Shown piece by piece: positions 42,746 to 52,438 of a stretch of DNA of 64,000 nucleotides (position 1 is its first letter; every line of letters starts with the position of its first letter). The position numbers were made by a program, and so were the translations under genes. The notes under the pieces were generated by a model. That model was given only the letters and a program-made list of their open reading frames with translations, had not been told where the DNA came from and made no database searches. Source of the stretch: Platanthera guangdongensis (taxonomy: Eukaryota; Streptophyta; Magnoliopsida; Asparagales; Orchidaceae); assembly GCA_039583875.1 (NCBI GenBank), contig CM077158.1:127243221-127307220 (forward strand). The letters are read 5' to 3'.

Positions 42746-43593
42746 GTCAGAAATCTCTAGTAAGCCCATCTCCATGGTCCTTTCCCAATAGAAGTATGCT
42801 CTTGATCTACTAAAAGAGGCAAGATTGACTGGTGTTAAACCTGCCCGATGTCCCATGGCTGTTGGAGAAGACAAAACTTAGACAAATGACTCACCGCTTC
42901 TATCCGATCTTACTAGGTACCGGCATCTTGTTGGCAAACTCATTTATCTCACAGTAACTAGACCCGACATATCCTATGTTATAGGCAAGGTGAGCCAATT
43001 CATGCAAGCTCCTAAGGAGTGCCATCTACCACCTGCCCTGAGAATATTGGAGTATGCTAAAGAGGCGCCACGGAAAGGACTTCTTTTTCAAAAGAATGGT
43101 CACTTGAGGGTTGAAACGTACTCAGATTCGAGCTATGCTGATGACAAAGGAGACTGCAAGTCAACATTAGGCTTTTGAACATTTATTGGAGGAAATCTCG
43201 TGAGCAAGAAGAGCAAGAAATAGTCTGTGGTCTCAAGGTCTAGTGCAGAAGCGGAATATCGTTGTATGGCATCGACCACATGTAAGTTGAAATGGTTACG
43301 AGCTCTCATGCTTGACTTAGGAGAGATCTACAACTATTCTCTTCCTATGTTCTACGACAACAAGACCGTGATATACATTTGCAAAAATCCGGTGTTTCAT
43401 GGGAGAACAAAACACATAGAAGTCGCCTGTAATTTTTTTCAGGATGAGATCATAAAGATACAGATTTGTACTCCGTTCATCACTTCTGACAACGAGTTAG
43501 CAAATATCTTCACCAAAACGGTGTCCGCTTCCTTTTTCCACATTTGCGACAAGCTAGGCATGATTGATATTTATGCTCTAGCTTGAGTGGTAG
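42746..43593 (+). pseudogene. C1 RT C-terminus, RNase H and polypurine tract
   Basis: RT resumes with MVLSQ, a stop, and KYALDLLKEARLTGVKPARCPM, then HLVGKLIYLTVTRPDISYVIG. RNase H follows: SDSSYADDKGDCKSTLGF, a stop, then SSAEAEYRCMAS, FYDNKTVIYICKNP and RTKHIEVACNFF. The frame ends at TGA 43584-43586. The worn tract CTTGAGTGGTAG lies directly before the 3' LTR. Confidence 0.85.
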
Positions 43594-44045
43594 TGTTGAA
43601 GTATGGAGACCAGGCGGTCTGTTGTAGTATTAAGGTCGGGCGGTCTGTTGCTGTTTGGGGGCTATTCGGTCTGGCGGTTTATCTCAGCGGCTTGTCTTCC
43701 GGGCTGTTGTTGTTTGGTATCCGGCGGTCTGATGGTTTTTCTCAGGCAACTTGGAGACCAGCGGTCTAGCAGTCTCCTATGGCGGCTTGTTCTTTGTGGC
43801 AGCTTGTTCTATCTTTCTGGTGGTTGTCGACCGGTTAGCCTATCGTCTAACCACGCGACTTGTTCGATTTGTTTACTTGTAAAGCCGTATATACTTGAAA
43901 TTATTTAGTCTCACATTGCTTATTTGTAATCTCTCCCATCTCATCCATTCTATAAAAGGGAGGCTATACATTTGTAATACACACCTTTTTTGGAAAATAA
44001 AATTTTGTTACTCCAATTTTCGAACAACTTTTTTCTGTTCGCACA
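43594..44045 (+). repeat. C1 3' LTR
   Basis: It starts TGTTGAAG, ends TTCGCACA and is collinear with the 5' LTR. It is followed by TAACC, the worn TSD copy. Confidence 0.9.
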
Positions 44046-44801
44046 TAACCAAAGACTCTGTGAGGTGTTTATACCTCCTGCATATGAACTTGTTTGATCC
44101 TATGTCAGTTCATAGTCTTGGTAGGAGAGTCTACACCCTTATGGTTGTTGATGTCTTTTCCAGATTTGCTTGGGTTTTCTTTCTCAAGAAAAGTCTAAAA
44201 CCCCTAATTTCTTCAAGTATTTTGTCAAGCAGATTCAAAATGAGTTAGACAGTACTGTGGTCAAAATCAGAAGTGATCATGGGACTGAATTCCAGTCTAA
44301 AGGCATGACAAGATTCTTTGAAGAGCAAGAGATTCATCAAGAATTTTCTTCTCCAAGAACACCCTAACAAAATGGGATTACTAAGAGAAAGAATAGAACT
44401 CTCATAGAAGCTGGTAGGATCTTGCTGAGTGATACATATCTCCCAGAATATTTCTGGGTTGAGGCAGTAAATACTGCATGTCATGTCCTCAATAGAGCCT
44501 CTATCACCAAGAGCCACAAGAAAACTCCATATGAGATCTTGAAGGGCGGAAAACCAAACTTGGACTATCTCATGATCTTTAGTATCAAGTGCTATGTGCT
44601 ACATAATGGAAAGTCATATGTGACTAAGTTTGCTGCCAAGTCCTATGATGGGATTTTTGTTGGGTACAACAATCATAGTAAAGCCTATTGGATCTACAAC
44701 TTGAAAAGTCAAGTTATAGAAGAGTTTATACGTGTAGTTTTTGATGAGTCAACTTTAATTAACGGTGAGCTGTCAACCTCCACTTCTAGACCTATAGGTA
44801 C
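44046..44801 (+). pseudogene. S3 integrase
   Basis: After C1 the frame resumes with KDSVRCLYLLHMNLFDPM. The core has VVDVFSRFAWV (first Asp) and RSDHGTEF (second Asp). The third site reads NGITKRKNRTL, where the catalytic Glu of NGISERKN in S4 is Lys. A frameshift near 44170-44200 and a TAA near 44366 also break it. The C-terminal part (NTACHVLNRASITKSHKKTPYE, FVGYNNHSKAYWIYN) follows. It is cut at 44801 by G3. Confidence 0.85.
44797..44801. repeat. Target-site duplication of G3, left copy
   Basis: GGTAC is repeated at 52439-52443. Removal of G3 and one copy rejoins S3 in frame. Confidence 0.93.
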
Positions 44802-44929
44802 TGTAACGTCCCGATTCGCATTAGGCCCCTCTTGCGTGTTTTTGGGTCAGGAGAGCTGACTTGGGTTCAGGGGTGTACTGGTAACTGGGTTGCACCTGTA
44901 AATAGGAGGAAAAATCAGTCGAGCATAAG

Positions 44930-45700
44930 ACACGTGTAGAGACACGGGCATGTCCCTACCCGTGTGGGAGAGGCGACCTCTTAAGTCGATGACTCAAGTG
45001 TGTCCAGAGAAGGACACGGGTAGTGATACAGGCGTGTCACTACCCGTGTCACTACCTGTGTGAAATGACACGGGTAGAGGCACGGGCGTGTACCTACCCG
45101 TGTGTGTGTCGAATTGACCTTGATGAAGCGTGTCGAGATCGACGAAATGTATGACACGGGTAGAGACACGGTCATGTCCCTACCCGTGCGTGTGTGTGTC
45201 GAGTTGACCTCGACGAAGCATGTCGAGATCGACGAAATGTATGATATGGGTAGACACACGGGAGTGTTCCTACCCATGTGTGTGTATGTGTCGAGTTGAC
45301 CTCGACGAATCGTGTCGAGATCGACGAAGTGTGTCGAGATCGACGAAATGTATGACACGGGTAGAGACACGGGCGTGTCCCTACCCGTGTGTGTGTATGT
45401 ATTGAGTTGAACTTGACGAAGCATGTCGAGATCGACGAAGTGTGTCAAGATCGACGAAATGTATGACACGGGTAGAGACACGGGCGTGTCCCTACCTGTC
45501 TGTCTGTGTGTCGAGTCGAGTTCGTCGAGATGTATCTAGAGAAGGACACGGCCAGGGAACACGGACCTGTCATGTGGACACGGGTCTGGACACGACCATG
45601 TCCCTACCCGTGTTGAGTGTTGAACCGACACTAAAACCGTCGTTGATGCTTCACCCAAAGCAGGACACGGGTAAGGACCCGGCCGTGTCCCTACCCATGT
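44930..45700 (+). repeat. Palindromic tandem array in G3 U3
   Basis: About seven units of 90-120 bp contain ACACGGGTAGAGACACGG and its complement CGTGTCCCTACCCGTGT. Between them are CTCGACGAAGC and GTCGAGATCGACGA blocks. Arms pair almost perfectly. The long ORFs on both strands here are by-products of the repeats. Confidence 0.85.
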
Positions 45701-45708
45701 AACTTTTC

Positions 45709-45716
45709 ATATATAA
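45709..45716 (+). promoter_or_regulatory. TATA box of G3 LTR
   Basis: ATATATAAGGG lies 9 bp after the last palindrome of the array. A leader with AAAACCCTAGCC follows. Confidence 0.65.
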
Positions 45717-45904
45717 GGGTTGTGAAAACCCTAGCCATTTTCACTCCTCATTCCAGCCATTTTTCCTGAGCGAAACTTCTATAGAGAGGGAAAACTGCTG
45801 GAGCAAGTCTTGGAGAAGAAGATTCGCCGCCGCCGTGAAAGAAAAGATGCCGCCGAGAAGAGTCACAAGATCCATGGCCGGAAATAGTGGAAATGACGGA
45901 AATG

Positions 45905-45912
45905 AGGTGAGC
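45905..45912 (+). other. Splice-donor-like site in G3 leader
   Basis: AG|GTGAGCTT lies about 190 bp after the TATA box. The G1 LTR has AAG|GTGAGCTT on its sense strand (8420-8409). A leader intron is possible but unproven. Confidence 0.35.
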
Positions 45913-47110
45913 TTCCTCCCCTATCCCTTGGTGCTAGATCTGTAGATATCTAGGTGAGATGTTGACTCAAAAGAGTCTAGACTAGTGAGATGGTGATTTC
46001 TCTAGGAAGAGGCCGTTTTAGGGCTTGTGCTCTAAGGCTAGTTATGTCTTCAACCTATCCAACCTTCTATGTGAAGATGTGGGATGGTTTCGTGAAGAAT
46101 CATGGCCTCATGAGGGTGAATAAGGGAGGAGGAACTTCTGGTGTGATTTTGGAAGACCGACTTGAGGAGGAAGATAAACCGATGACGTTCATTCCTCTAT
46201 AAGATGTGTGCAGAATTTGTGTTCTGCGCGTAACAATCTTCTTGGACATTTTCAGATATGATATGTCCAGATCTGGGTTGTCAACTAAACAAAAAAGTTG
46301 AAGTCCTCGAAAAGAACTTTCCAACGAGTACTTCCACGACATCAGGAGAAGTGTGTAGCCATGGGAAAGTCTGAACAAATATGACATCCGATAAATCCTG
46401 CATGCAGAAATTGTGTTCTATACGCAGTGGACTTTAAGGCTGATTTCAAGTTTGATACTGTTGAATATGGGTTGTGTTCTGAACATAATCATTATAGCCC
46501 ATGGAAAGACCTTTCCATCCATGGGTTACACTCTTTCACCGGATTCATGTAGCTTCGGGAATCTCCGGTCGAAGCTGCTGTACAGATTTATCATGTACTT
46601 AAATTATGGGTTTGTAATAATATTAGATTTGGACTCGGTAGAGATAATGTTGCAAATTAACTTGTGGTTTGGGTGAACTCTTTTATGATACTCATCTTAG
46701 TTATATAATTGATGAAGTCTAATAATTGGAGCTCATGAAATTGATTTGTGAAGCAAAGCATACTTAAACAAAATGATTTGATAAAATTGGTAGATTAATA
46801 TAAATGCGCATCAGGTTTATAATGTGTTGAAATCATTTGGAATGACATGTAGGAGGATAATCTATGGCCATGTGAATAACTGTTTAACAGATTGAATTTA
46901 GTAGTCCAATGCTTAAAGTGTCATCTCCCAACGGGTAGCATTGTGGAAGGGTGTAAGTGCGGTGTTGACCGTCATTAGTTGGGATTGCGTTGAGATGAGA
47001 CAAAGTCGGATGGTTGGGCTTGATCCTCGTGCTTTCTTCGAGGCTCCTTCCATTCCAGGATGATGTGGAAATGCATGTGTTGTGAGTCTACATGCGGTGT
47101 CGTAATCCTG
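45913..47110 (+). other. G3 LTR interior without genes
   Basis: AT-rich LTR sequence. I see short ORFs without recognisable domains. It ends at the S2 target site TCCTG (47106-47110). Confidence 0.6.
47106..47110. repeat. Target-site duplication of S2, left copy
   Basis: TCCTG is repeated at 51185-51189, directly after the 3' LTR end CTTTCA. Confidence 0.95.
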
Positions 47111-48499
47111 TGTTGGAACCCAAGTTTGGATTTGGGCAAGGAACACTATTAGGAATATTAGATTGACCCAACATGTATAGTCATGGGTCATAGGATTATT
47201 TCTAGGACAGGTCATTCAGAAGGACTCTCCAGTATTGCAGAAAAGAAGTCCAAGGAATGTAGTTTACACAAAGTCAGAGAATCAACTCGACGATCGTCGA
47301 ACGCAGTTCGACGAACGATGAAATCTCAGGTCGACGAATGATGACAGAAGCTAAGTTCGACGAACGTCGAACTCAGGTCGACGATTGGTGGACAACACTT
47401 GCTCAGCTCGACGAAATCAGCAAGTCAGTTTCTCATCTCGACGACATAGAAACTAAGCTCGACGAACTGCAAGCTCCGATCGACGAATGCAGGCAAGATA
47501 TTCAGCTCGACGATTCTAGCTGAGTTCGACGAATGTCGAACTCAGGTCGACGATCGCTGAACTCGACGAATGCTCAGGTCGACGATTTCTGTGGAATCAG
47601 TAACAGTTGGCAGAATTAATTAGGGATTAATTTCAGTCAACATTCTCCGTGAAAATAGCCGTTCAAACGGACAATTACAGAGGAATTAAGTGAGGATCAT
47701 TTTCCAAAGCATCTTCACTCTCGGGAATGTTTCTTGCGCCATCAAGGTTAAGGATTTCAAATATAGAAGAAGGATACAGAAAAATACAGAAGTAGAGAAT
47801 AGAACACAACAGACACACAGCAAGGCATACAGAGAAAAACATATACAGAAAGGGTAATATCTCTACAGTAACTAGAAGCCCTAGACCAGAGGAGGCAGTA
47901 ATAACAAGAAGAAGAAGAACATCCATTCATATCTAAAGTCTTCTTCTTCATCATCACTGCAGGACAACTTCAAGGACAACAAATCTCTATCTGTCAGAAG
48001 TTCCTGAAAAGTTCTCTGGTCCAGGCCTGAAGAATGAAGACTTATCACCCTGAAGCAGTGCTCCAGTTTCCTGATACATTCAAGATCTCAGGCGGAGAAA
48101 AGGCTGCTACCAACAATATCCACATAGTCTTCTCTCTGATTGTTGACAGAGAAGACTTCCATCTCTCTTTTCGACCTCCTGTATAAAGGGTTGTCATCTC
48201 CCTTCAAAAGTGATTCCTGGTTCACAAGTCTCCTTCCAAAAGACTTGAGGTTTTGGTTTTTGGGGACCTGATCAAAACCCATTGGTGTCAAACACCTAAT
48301 CAAAAACCTGAGTGGATTCCTACCAGGGTGGTAGAAGAGTGGACTACCCAGATTTGGGGAACCACTATAAAAATCCTTGTGTCTTCTGGTTGCTTGCTCT
48401 TCTTTCATTATTTTTGTACTGTGATATTTATTACTCGAATTAGTTTAGTTATGATCTGTCCCTTTCAATTGGTATCAGAGCATTCCTCCTGAACTTTCA
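47111..48499 (+). repeat. S2 5' LTR
   Basis: It starts TGTTGGAACCC and ends CTTTCA. Palindromic motifs with TCGTCGA/TCGACGA parts lie at about 47285-47585. TATAAA lies at 48182-48187. A copy of the primer site (ATTGGTATCAGAG, 48468-48480) lies inside the LTR, 32 bp before the genuine one. Confidence 0.95.
48182..48187 (+). promoter_or_regulatory. TATA box of S2 5' LTR
   Basis: TATAAAGGG recurs at 50867-50872 in the 3' LTR. Confidence 0.65.
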
Positions 48500-48513
48500 A
48501 TTGGTATCAGAGG
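48500..48513 (+). other. S2 primer-binding site
   Basis: ATTGGTATCAGAGG directly follows the LTR end. It fits initiator-Met tRNA. Confidence 0.9.
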
Positions 48514-48609
48514 CAGGTTGGTTAAAATACCATACCTTATTTGGTTGTACAGGCTAACACATGAACCACAAAGATCCTTTGATAGATCTTAAATATCTTT
48601 TGAGTTATC

Positions 48610-49137
48610 ATGGCACAAATTGCAGATTTTTCAAGCACCAGACTGCCCATGTGCAATCTAGATATGTTTGCACTATGGAAGACAAGGATTAGATTTTATA
48701 TGGACTCCATTGATGAAAACATCTTTCAATCTATTTTGTCAGGACCCATTACACCATCAGCAGCCTCAGATGCCCAGAAAAAGATGAAGATTGCTGATGC
48801 TCAAGCAATGAACATTCTGGCTCAATCAATGTCTGATGACATTTTTGAAGAACTTATTGAATGTTCATCTGCAAAAGAGATGTGGGACTCCATCACAGCA
48901 ATGGTTGCTGGATTAGCAAAAGAAAGAATAATTGAAGCTGAATCCTGGAGTGGTAAAGATGAAGCAAGAGCAAGAGAATTTTGCCTAATGGCAATAGATG
49001 CTTCTCGCAGCAGCTATACTGCAGAATCTAAAGCATCAAAATACGAAGAATCAGAGTGTGAATCAGATAAAGAGGATCAGGTTATTTCTTTCCTTGATTC
49101 TTCTTCAGCAAAATATTTTACAGATTTCAGCCTATAA
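48610..49137 (+). CDS. gag: S2 gag remnant (deleted Gag, 175 aa)
   Basis: ATG 48610 opens a clean frame. MAQIADFSSTRLPMCNLDMFALWKTR and AMNILAQSMSDDIFEELIECSSAKEMWDSI match the N-terminus of S4 Gag and its capsid domain. After MVAGLAKERIIEAES the sequence jumps to the acidic Gag tail (CLMAIDAS, ESECESDKEDQV), matching S4 near 56420-56510. The central capsid part and the zinc knuckle are therefore deleted. The frame is open, but the protein lacks RNA-binding parts. Confidence 0.8.
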   Translation: MAQIADFSSTRLPMCNLDMFALWKTRIRFYMDSIDENIFQSILSGPITPSAASDAQKKMKIADAQAMNILAQSMSDDIFEELIECSSAKEMWDSITAMVAGLAKERIIEAESWSGKDEARAREFCLMAIDASRSSYTAESKASKYEESECESDKEDQVISFLDSSSAKYFTDFSL

Positions 49138-49169
49138 CATAATTATCTTCAGAAAATCTTAGTTCAAAC

Positions 49170-49470
49170 TAATTCGTCGGACGGAGATCGACGACATCAA
49201 TATTATTCGTCGAACTCTGATCGACAAACTATGAACAAAGATTCTGGCTTGTACTATTCTAGAATCTGTGCTCGACGAAATAAACATCATTCGTCGAACA
49301 GAGATCGACGACATTAATATCATTCGTCGAACTCCGTTCGACGAAAGTACTCTTATTCGTCGAACTCAGAATTTCAAAACAGAAATTTTTATTTTATTTC
49401 TGATTATTATAAACGAGAAGCAGGACCCAAGGTTATCTGGGTCCAGAACTCCTAATATCTCCTTGTAGGA
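49170..49470 (+). repeat. S2 palindromic motifs and gag-end sequence
   Basis: Four or five copies of TCGTCGA-N7-TCGACGA type lie at 49170-49375. Then comes GACCCAAGGTTATCTGG, the counterpart of the S4 gag end, with TAA at 49453-49455 and CTAAT...TTGTAG|G ending at 49468. Confidence 0.8.
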
Positions 49471-49539
49471 AAAGAATTCAGGCCAGCCAATATAGAGGCT
49501 ATATTAGTGGATGTTGGATTTGGGCAAGGAAATGTAAAT

Positions 49540-49792
49540 AGGGGGAGATTGTCTGCTTTACCTCAGAGGAATAGAGGATATGCAAATAGGGGGAGATGCC
49601 TAAATGGAGCTGCAGAAATTCTAGCAGCAGCAACAACAACAGATTATAATGCTACAGATTTGCGCAAGGATCAACAATAGCAACAGCTACAGCAAAAGTT
49701 CTTGATCCAGATTTAATTGCATTTTAATTATATTCTACTTGTATTTTACTTGTCTTGATGTAAATAGTGTCCTTACCCAAATAGGGGGAGAT
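49540..49792 (+). other. S2 polypurine tracts (three)
   Basis: AAATAGGGGGAGATTG near 49535-49550, AAATAGGGGGAGATG near 49583-49598 and the terminal AAATAGGGGGAGAT ending at 49792. Only the last abuts the LTR. Confidence 0.8.
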
Positions 49793-51184
49793 TGTTGGAA
49801 CCCAAGTTTGGATTTGGGCAAGGAACACTATTAGGAATATTAGATTGACCCAACATGTATAGTCATGGGTCATAGGATTATTTCTAGGACAGGTCATTCA
49901 GAAGGACTCTCCAGTATTGCAGAAAAGAAGTCCAAGGAATGCAGTTTACACAAAGTCAGAGAATCAACTCGACGATCGTCGAACGCAGTTCGACGAACGA
50001 TGAAATCTCAGGTCGACGAATGATGACAGAAGCTAAGTTCGACGAACGTCAAACTCAGGTCGACGATTGGTGGACAACACTTGCTCAGCTCGACGAAATC
50101 AGCAAGTCAGTTTCTCAGCTCGACGACATAGAAACTGAGCTCGACGAACTGCCAGCTCCGGTCGACGAACGCAGGCAAGATATTCAGCTCGACGATTCTA
50201 GTTGAGTTCAACGAATGTCGAACTCAGGTCGACAATCGCTGAACTCGACGAATGCTCAGGTCGACGATTTCTGTGGAATCAGTAACAGTTGGCAGAATTA
50301 ATTGGGGATTAATTTCAGTCAACATTCTCAGTGAAAATAGCCGTTCAAACGGACAGTTGCAAAGGAATTAAGTGAGGATCATTTTCCAAAGCATCTTCAC
50401 TCTCAGGAATGTTTCTTGCGCCATCAAGGTTAAGGATTTCAAATATAGAAGAAGGATACAGAAAAATACAGAAGTAGAGAATAGAACACAACAGACACAC
50501 ATCAAGGCATATAGAGAAAAACATATACAGAAAGGGCAATATCTCTACAGTAACTAGAAGCCCTAGACCAGAGGAGACAACAATAACAAGACGAAGAAGA
50601 AGAACTTTCATTCATATCTAAAGTCTTCTTCTTCATCATCACTGCAGGACAACTTCAAGGACAACAAATCTCTATCTGTTAGAAGTTCCTGAAAAGATCT
50701 CTGGTCCAGGCCTGAAGATTGAAGGCCTATCACCCTGAAGCAGTGCTCCAATTTCCTGATACATTCAAGATCTCAGGGGGAGCAAAAGCTGCTACCATCA
50801 ATATCCACATAGTCTTCTCTCTGATTGTTGACAGAGAAGACTTCCATCTCTCTTTTCCACCTCCTGTATAAAGGGTTGTCATCTCCCTTCAAAAGTGATT
50901 CCTGGTTCACAAGTCTCCTTCCAAAAGACTTGAGGTTTTGGTTTTTGGGGACCTGATCAAAACCCATTGGTGTCAGACACCTGATCAAAAACCTGAGTGG
51001 ATTCCTACCAGGGTGGTAGAAGAGTGGACTACCCAGATTTGGGGAACCACTATAAAAATCCTTGTGTCTTCTGGTTTCTTGCTCTTCTTTCATTATTTTT
51101 GTGCTGTGATATTTATTACTCTAATTAGTTTAGTTAATATCTATCCCTTTCAATTGGTATCAGCGCATACCTCCTGAACTTTCA
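49793..51184 (+). repeat. S2 3' LTR
   Basis: It starts TGTTGGAACCC, ends CTTTCA, and is collinear with the 5' LTR. It also carries the inner primer-site copy (51153-51165, one base changed) and TATAAA at 50867. Confidence 0.95.
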
Positions 51185-51189
51185 TCCTG

Positions 51190-52438
51190 GGTTAAGGATA
51201 GTGTGGCAGGTCTACGGGCTCACCCATCGTCACACCAATGGGAGTTGACAGTCAGACTTTGGGCGGTTGGGCTTGGTCCTCGATGTTCACGTCCCGGGGC
51301 TCCTTTCGTGCCAAGTGAACGGTTGGGCTGTGTCCTCGTGCTTACTTGCGAGGCCCCTTCCGGGTCACACAAGGCCAGTTCGAGGCTGTGTTCTCGGTGC
51401 ACATATACCCGAGACCCCCGCTGGGCCATAGAACGCATGGGCTCTACTGTTATGTTCTTAGCGTTGAGGTGTACGTAGCCTAGGTGAAGTAGTGTGGATA
51501 CCCGCATAGTAGTAGAGATGCCTGCTCTACTGTCACCGTCTGGCCACGGCGGTTGATGCCAGCGAGGTTAGCTACCTGCTGGAATAGTGGGAACTACTAG
51601 TCTATGTCGGCATAACAATTGCATGTGTGTGATCATGGATGAGTGATTTCATAGCATACATATGATTTCATAACATTGCACAACAAGATCCTCATCGTAT
51701 AAGTTTGTATGAGCACTCCTATATGATGAGTTACTTTATGTAAAACGATCCTTAACTTATAAGCTTGTATGGGCATCCTTATAAGTTAAGTTACTTTCTT
51801 GGTGTAGTTACTTGTACTTGATGGTTTGTTATTGTTTATGTAGAACTGCTAGAATAAAATGCTATTAATCTTATTGTACCATTACCACCTACTTGTACCT
51901 GTTATACTATTTATTATACTGTGTACCCTTGCTCTTTTCTCTGCCCGGTGCCGAGGAGTCGCCGGGGAGCGGATGTGAAGCCACTTAGTCTTTTCAAGTA
52001 ACGGTTGCTATGTCTTCCTTTTTAGGAGGTCTCCCCGAAGGTAGAGCAGCCGCAGACTTTGGAGCATGACAGCCAGGCCAGGACGACAGGGCCTGAAGGG
52101 ACGGTACCGTCGCTACCGTTAGTTACTGATGTGAGTGTTTAGCGACTCTGATGTAGCCCTTTTGGGCGTTTATTAGCTGTACTCTGATATATTGTAGAAG
52201 CATGTTTTAGCTTCTCTATTTTGATGTACTTTGGACTTATATATACTTTGTGTGGATTTGAATTCTCTTATTATATTGGTTGGGTTGGCATTTATATATA
52301 TTGATATTAGTTGTAGCCGGCAGAATATGTGTCTTGTGGTACAGGTTAGCCCGTGTGTTAATGCTACAACAAGGCGGCTGTTCTGGGCATAAGATCCCCT
52401 TCGTGCCGTGTTTTGGGATCCGGGAGGGGCGTCTTACA
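51190..52438 (+). repeat. G3 LTR, right part with twin hairpins
   Basis: Hairpin 1 at 51691-51730 (arms CTCATCGTATAAG and CCTATATGATGAG) and hairpin 2 at 51751-51790 (CTTAACTTATAAG and CTTATAAGTTAAG) each have 14-nt loops containing GTATGAGC or GTATGGGC. No gene is seen. It ends TCTTACA. Confidence 0.88.

Larger units (their letters stand above)
34780..44045 (+). mobile_element. C1: Ty1/copia element without env, old and interrupted
   Basis: Its LTRs of about 450 bp (34780-35233 and 43594-44045) start TGTTG and end TTCGTACA or TTCGCACA. Gag, protease, integrase, RT and RNase H run in the usual copia order. The LTRs differ at many sites, more than in any other pair here. A 3.9 kb insert replaces part of RT. 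RNase H motifs (SSAEAEYRCMAS, NPVFHGRTKHIE) suit the Ale/Ivana/Tork group of copia elements rather than Sireviruses; I cannot fix the lineage. Confidence 0.85.
47111..51184 (+). mobile_element. S2: internally deleted Sirevirus, non-autonomous
   Basis: Two LTRs of 1389 and 1392 bp and a 1293-bp interior lie between TCCTG repeats. The interior holds a gag remnant, palindromic motifs, the gag-end sequence and polypurine tracts, with protease, integrase, RT, RNase H and env absent. By eye the LTRs differ at about 3 percent. Such an element could move only with proteins from a relative. Confidence 0.93.
44802..52438 (+). mobile_element. G3: solo LTR of Tekay-like gypsy, plus orientation, split by S2
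   Basis: TGTAACGTCC...GGCGTCTTACA is flanked by GGTAC with no internal gag or pol. Without S2 it is about 3.56 kb. The right end read in reverse (TGTAAGACG, ATCTTATGCCCAGAAC) matches the G1 LTR start, and the block around GTATGGGC matches too, so it is a diverged relative of G1 in the opposite orientation. Recombination between two LTRs of a full element is the usual origin of solo LTRs. Parts: 44802-47110 and 51190-52438. Confidence 0.88.

Noticed and set aside
44981..45481. Minus-strand 166-codon ORF with repeating SLPVSYISSIST text
   Set aside because: It is translation of the palindromic tandem array of the G3 LTR. Both strands stay open because of the repeat, and no domain or start context supports a protein.
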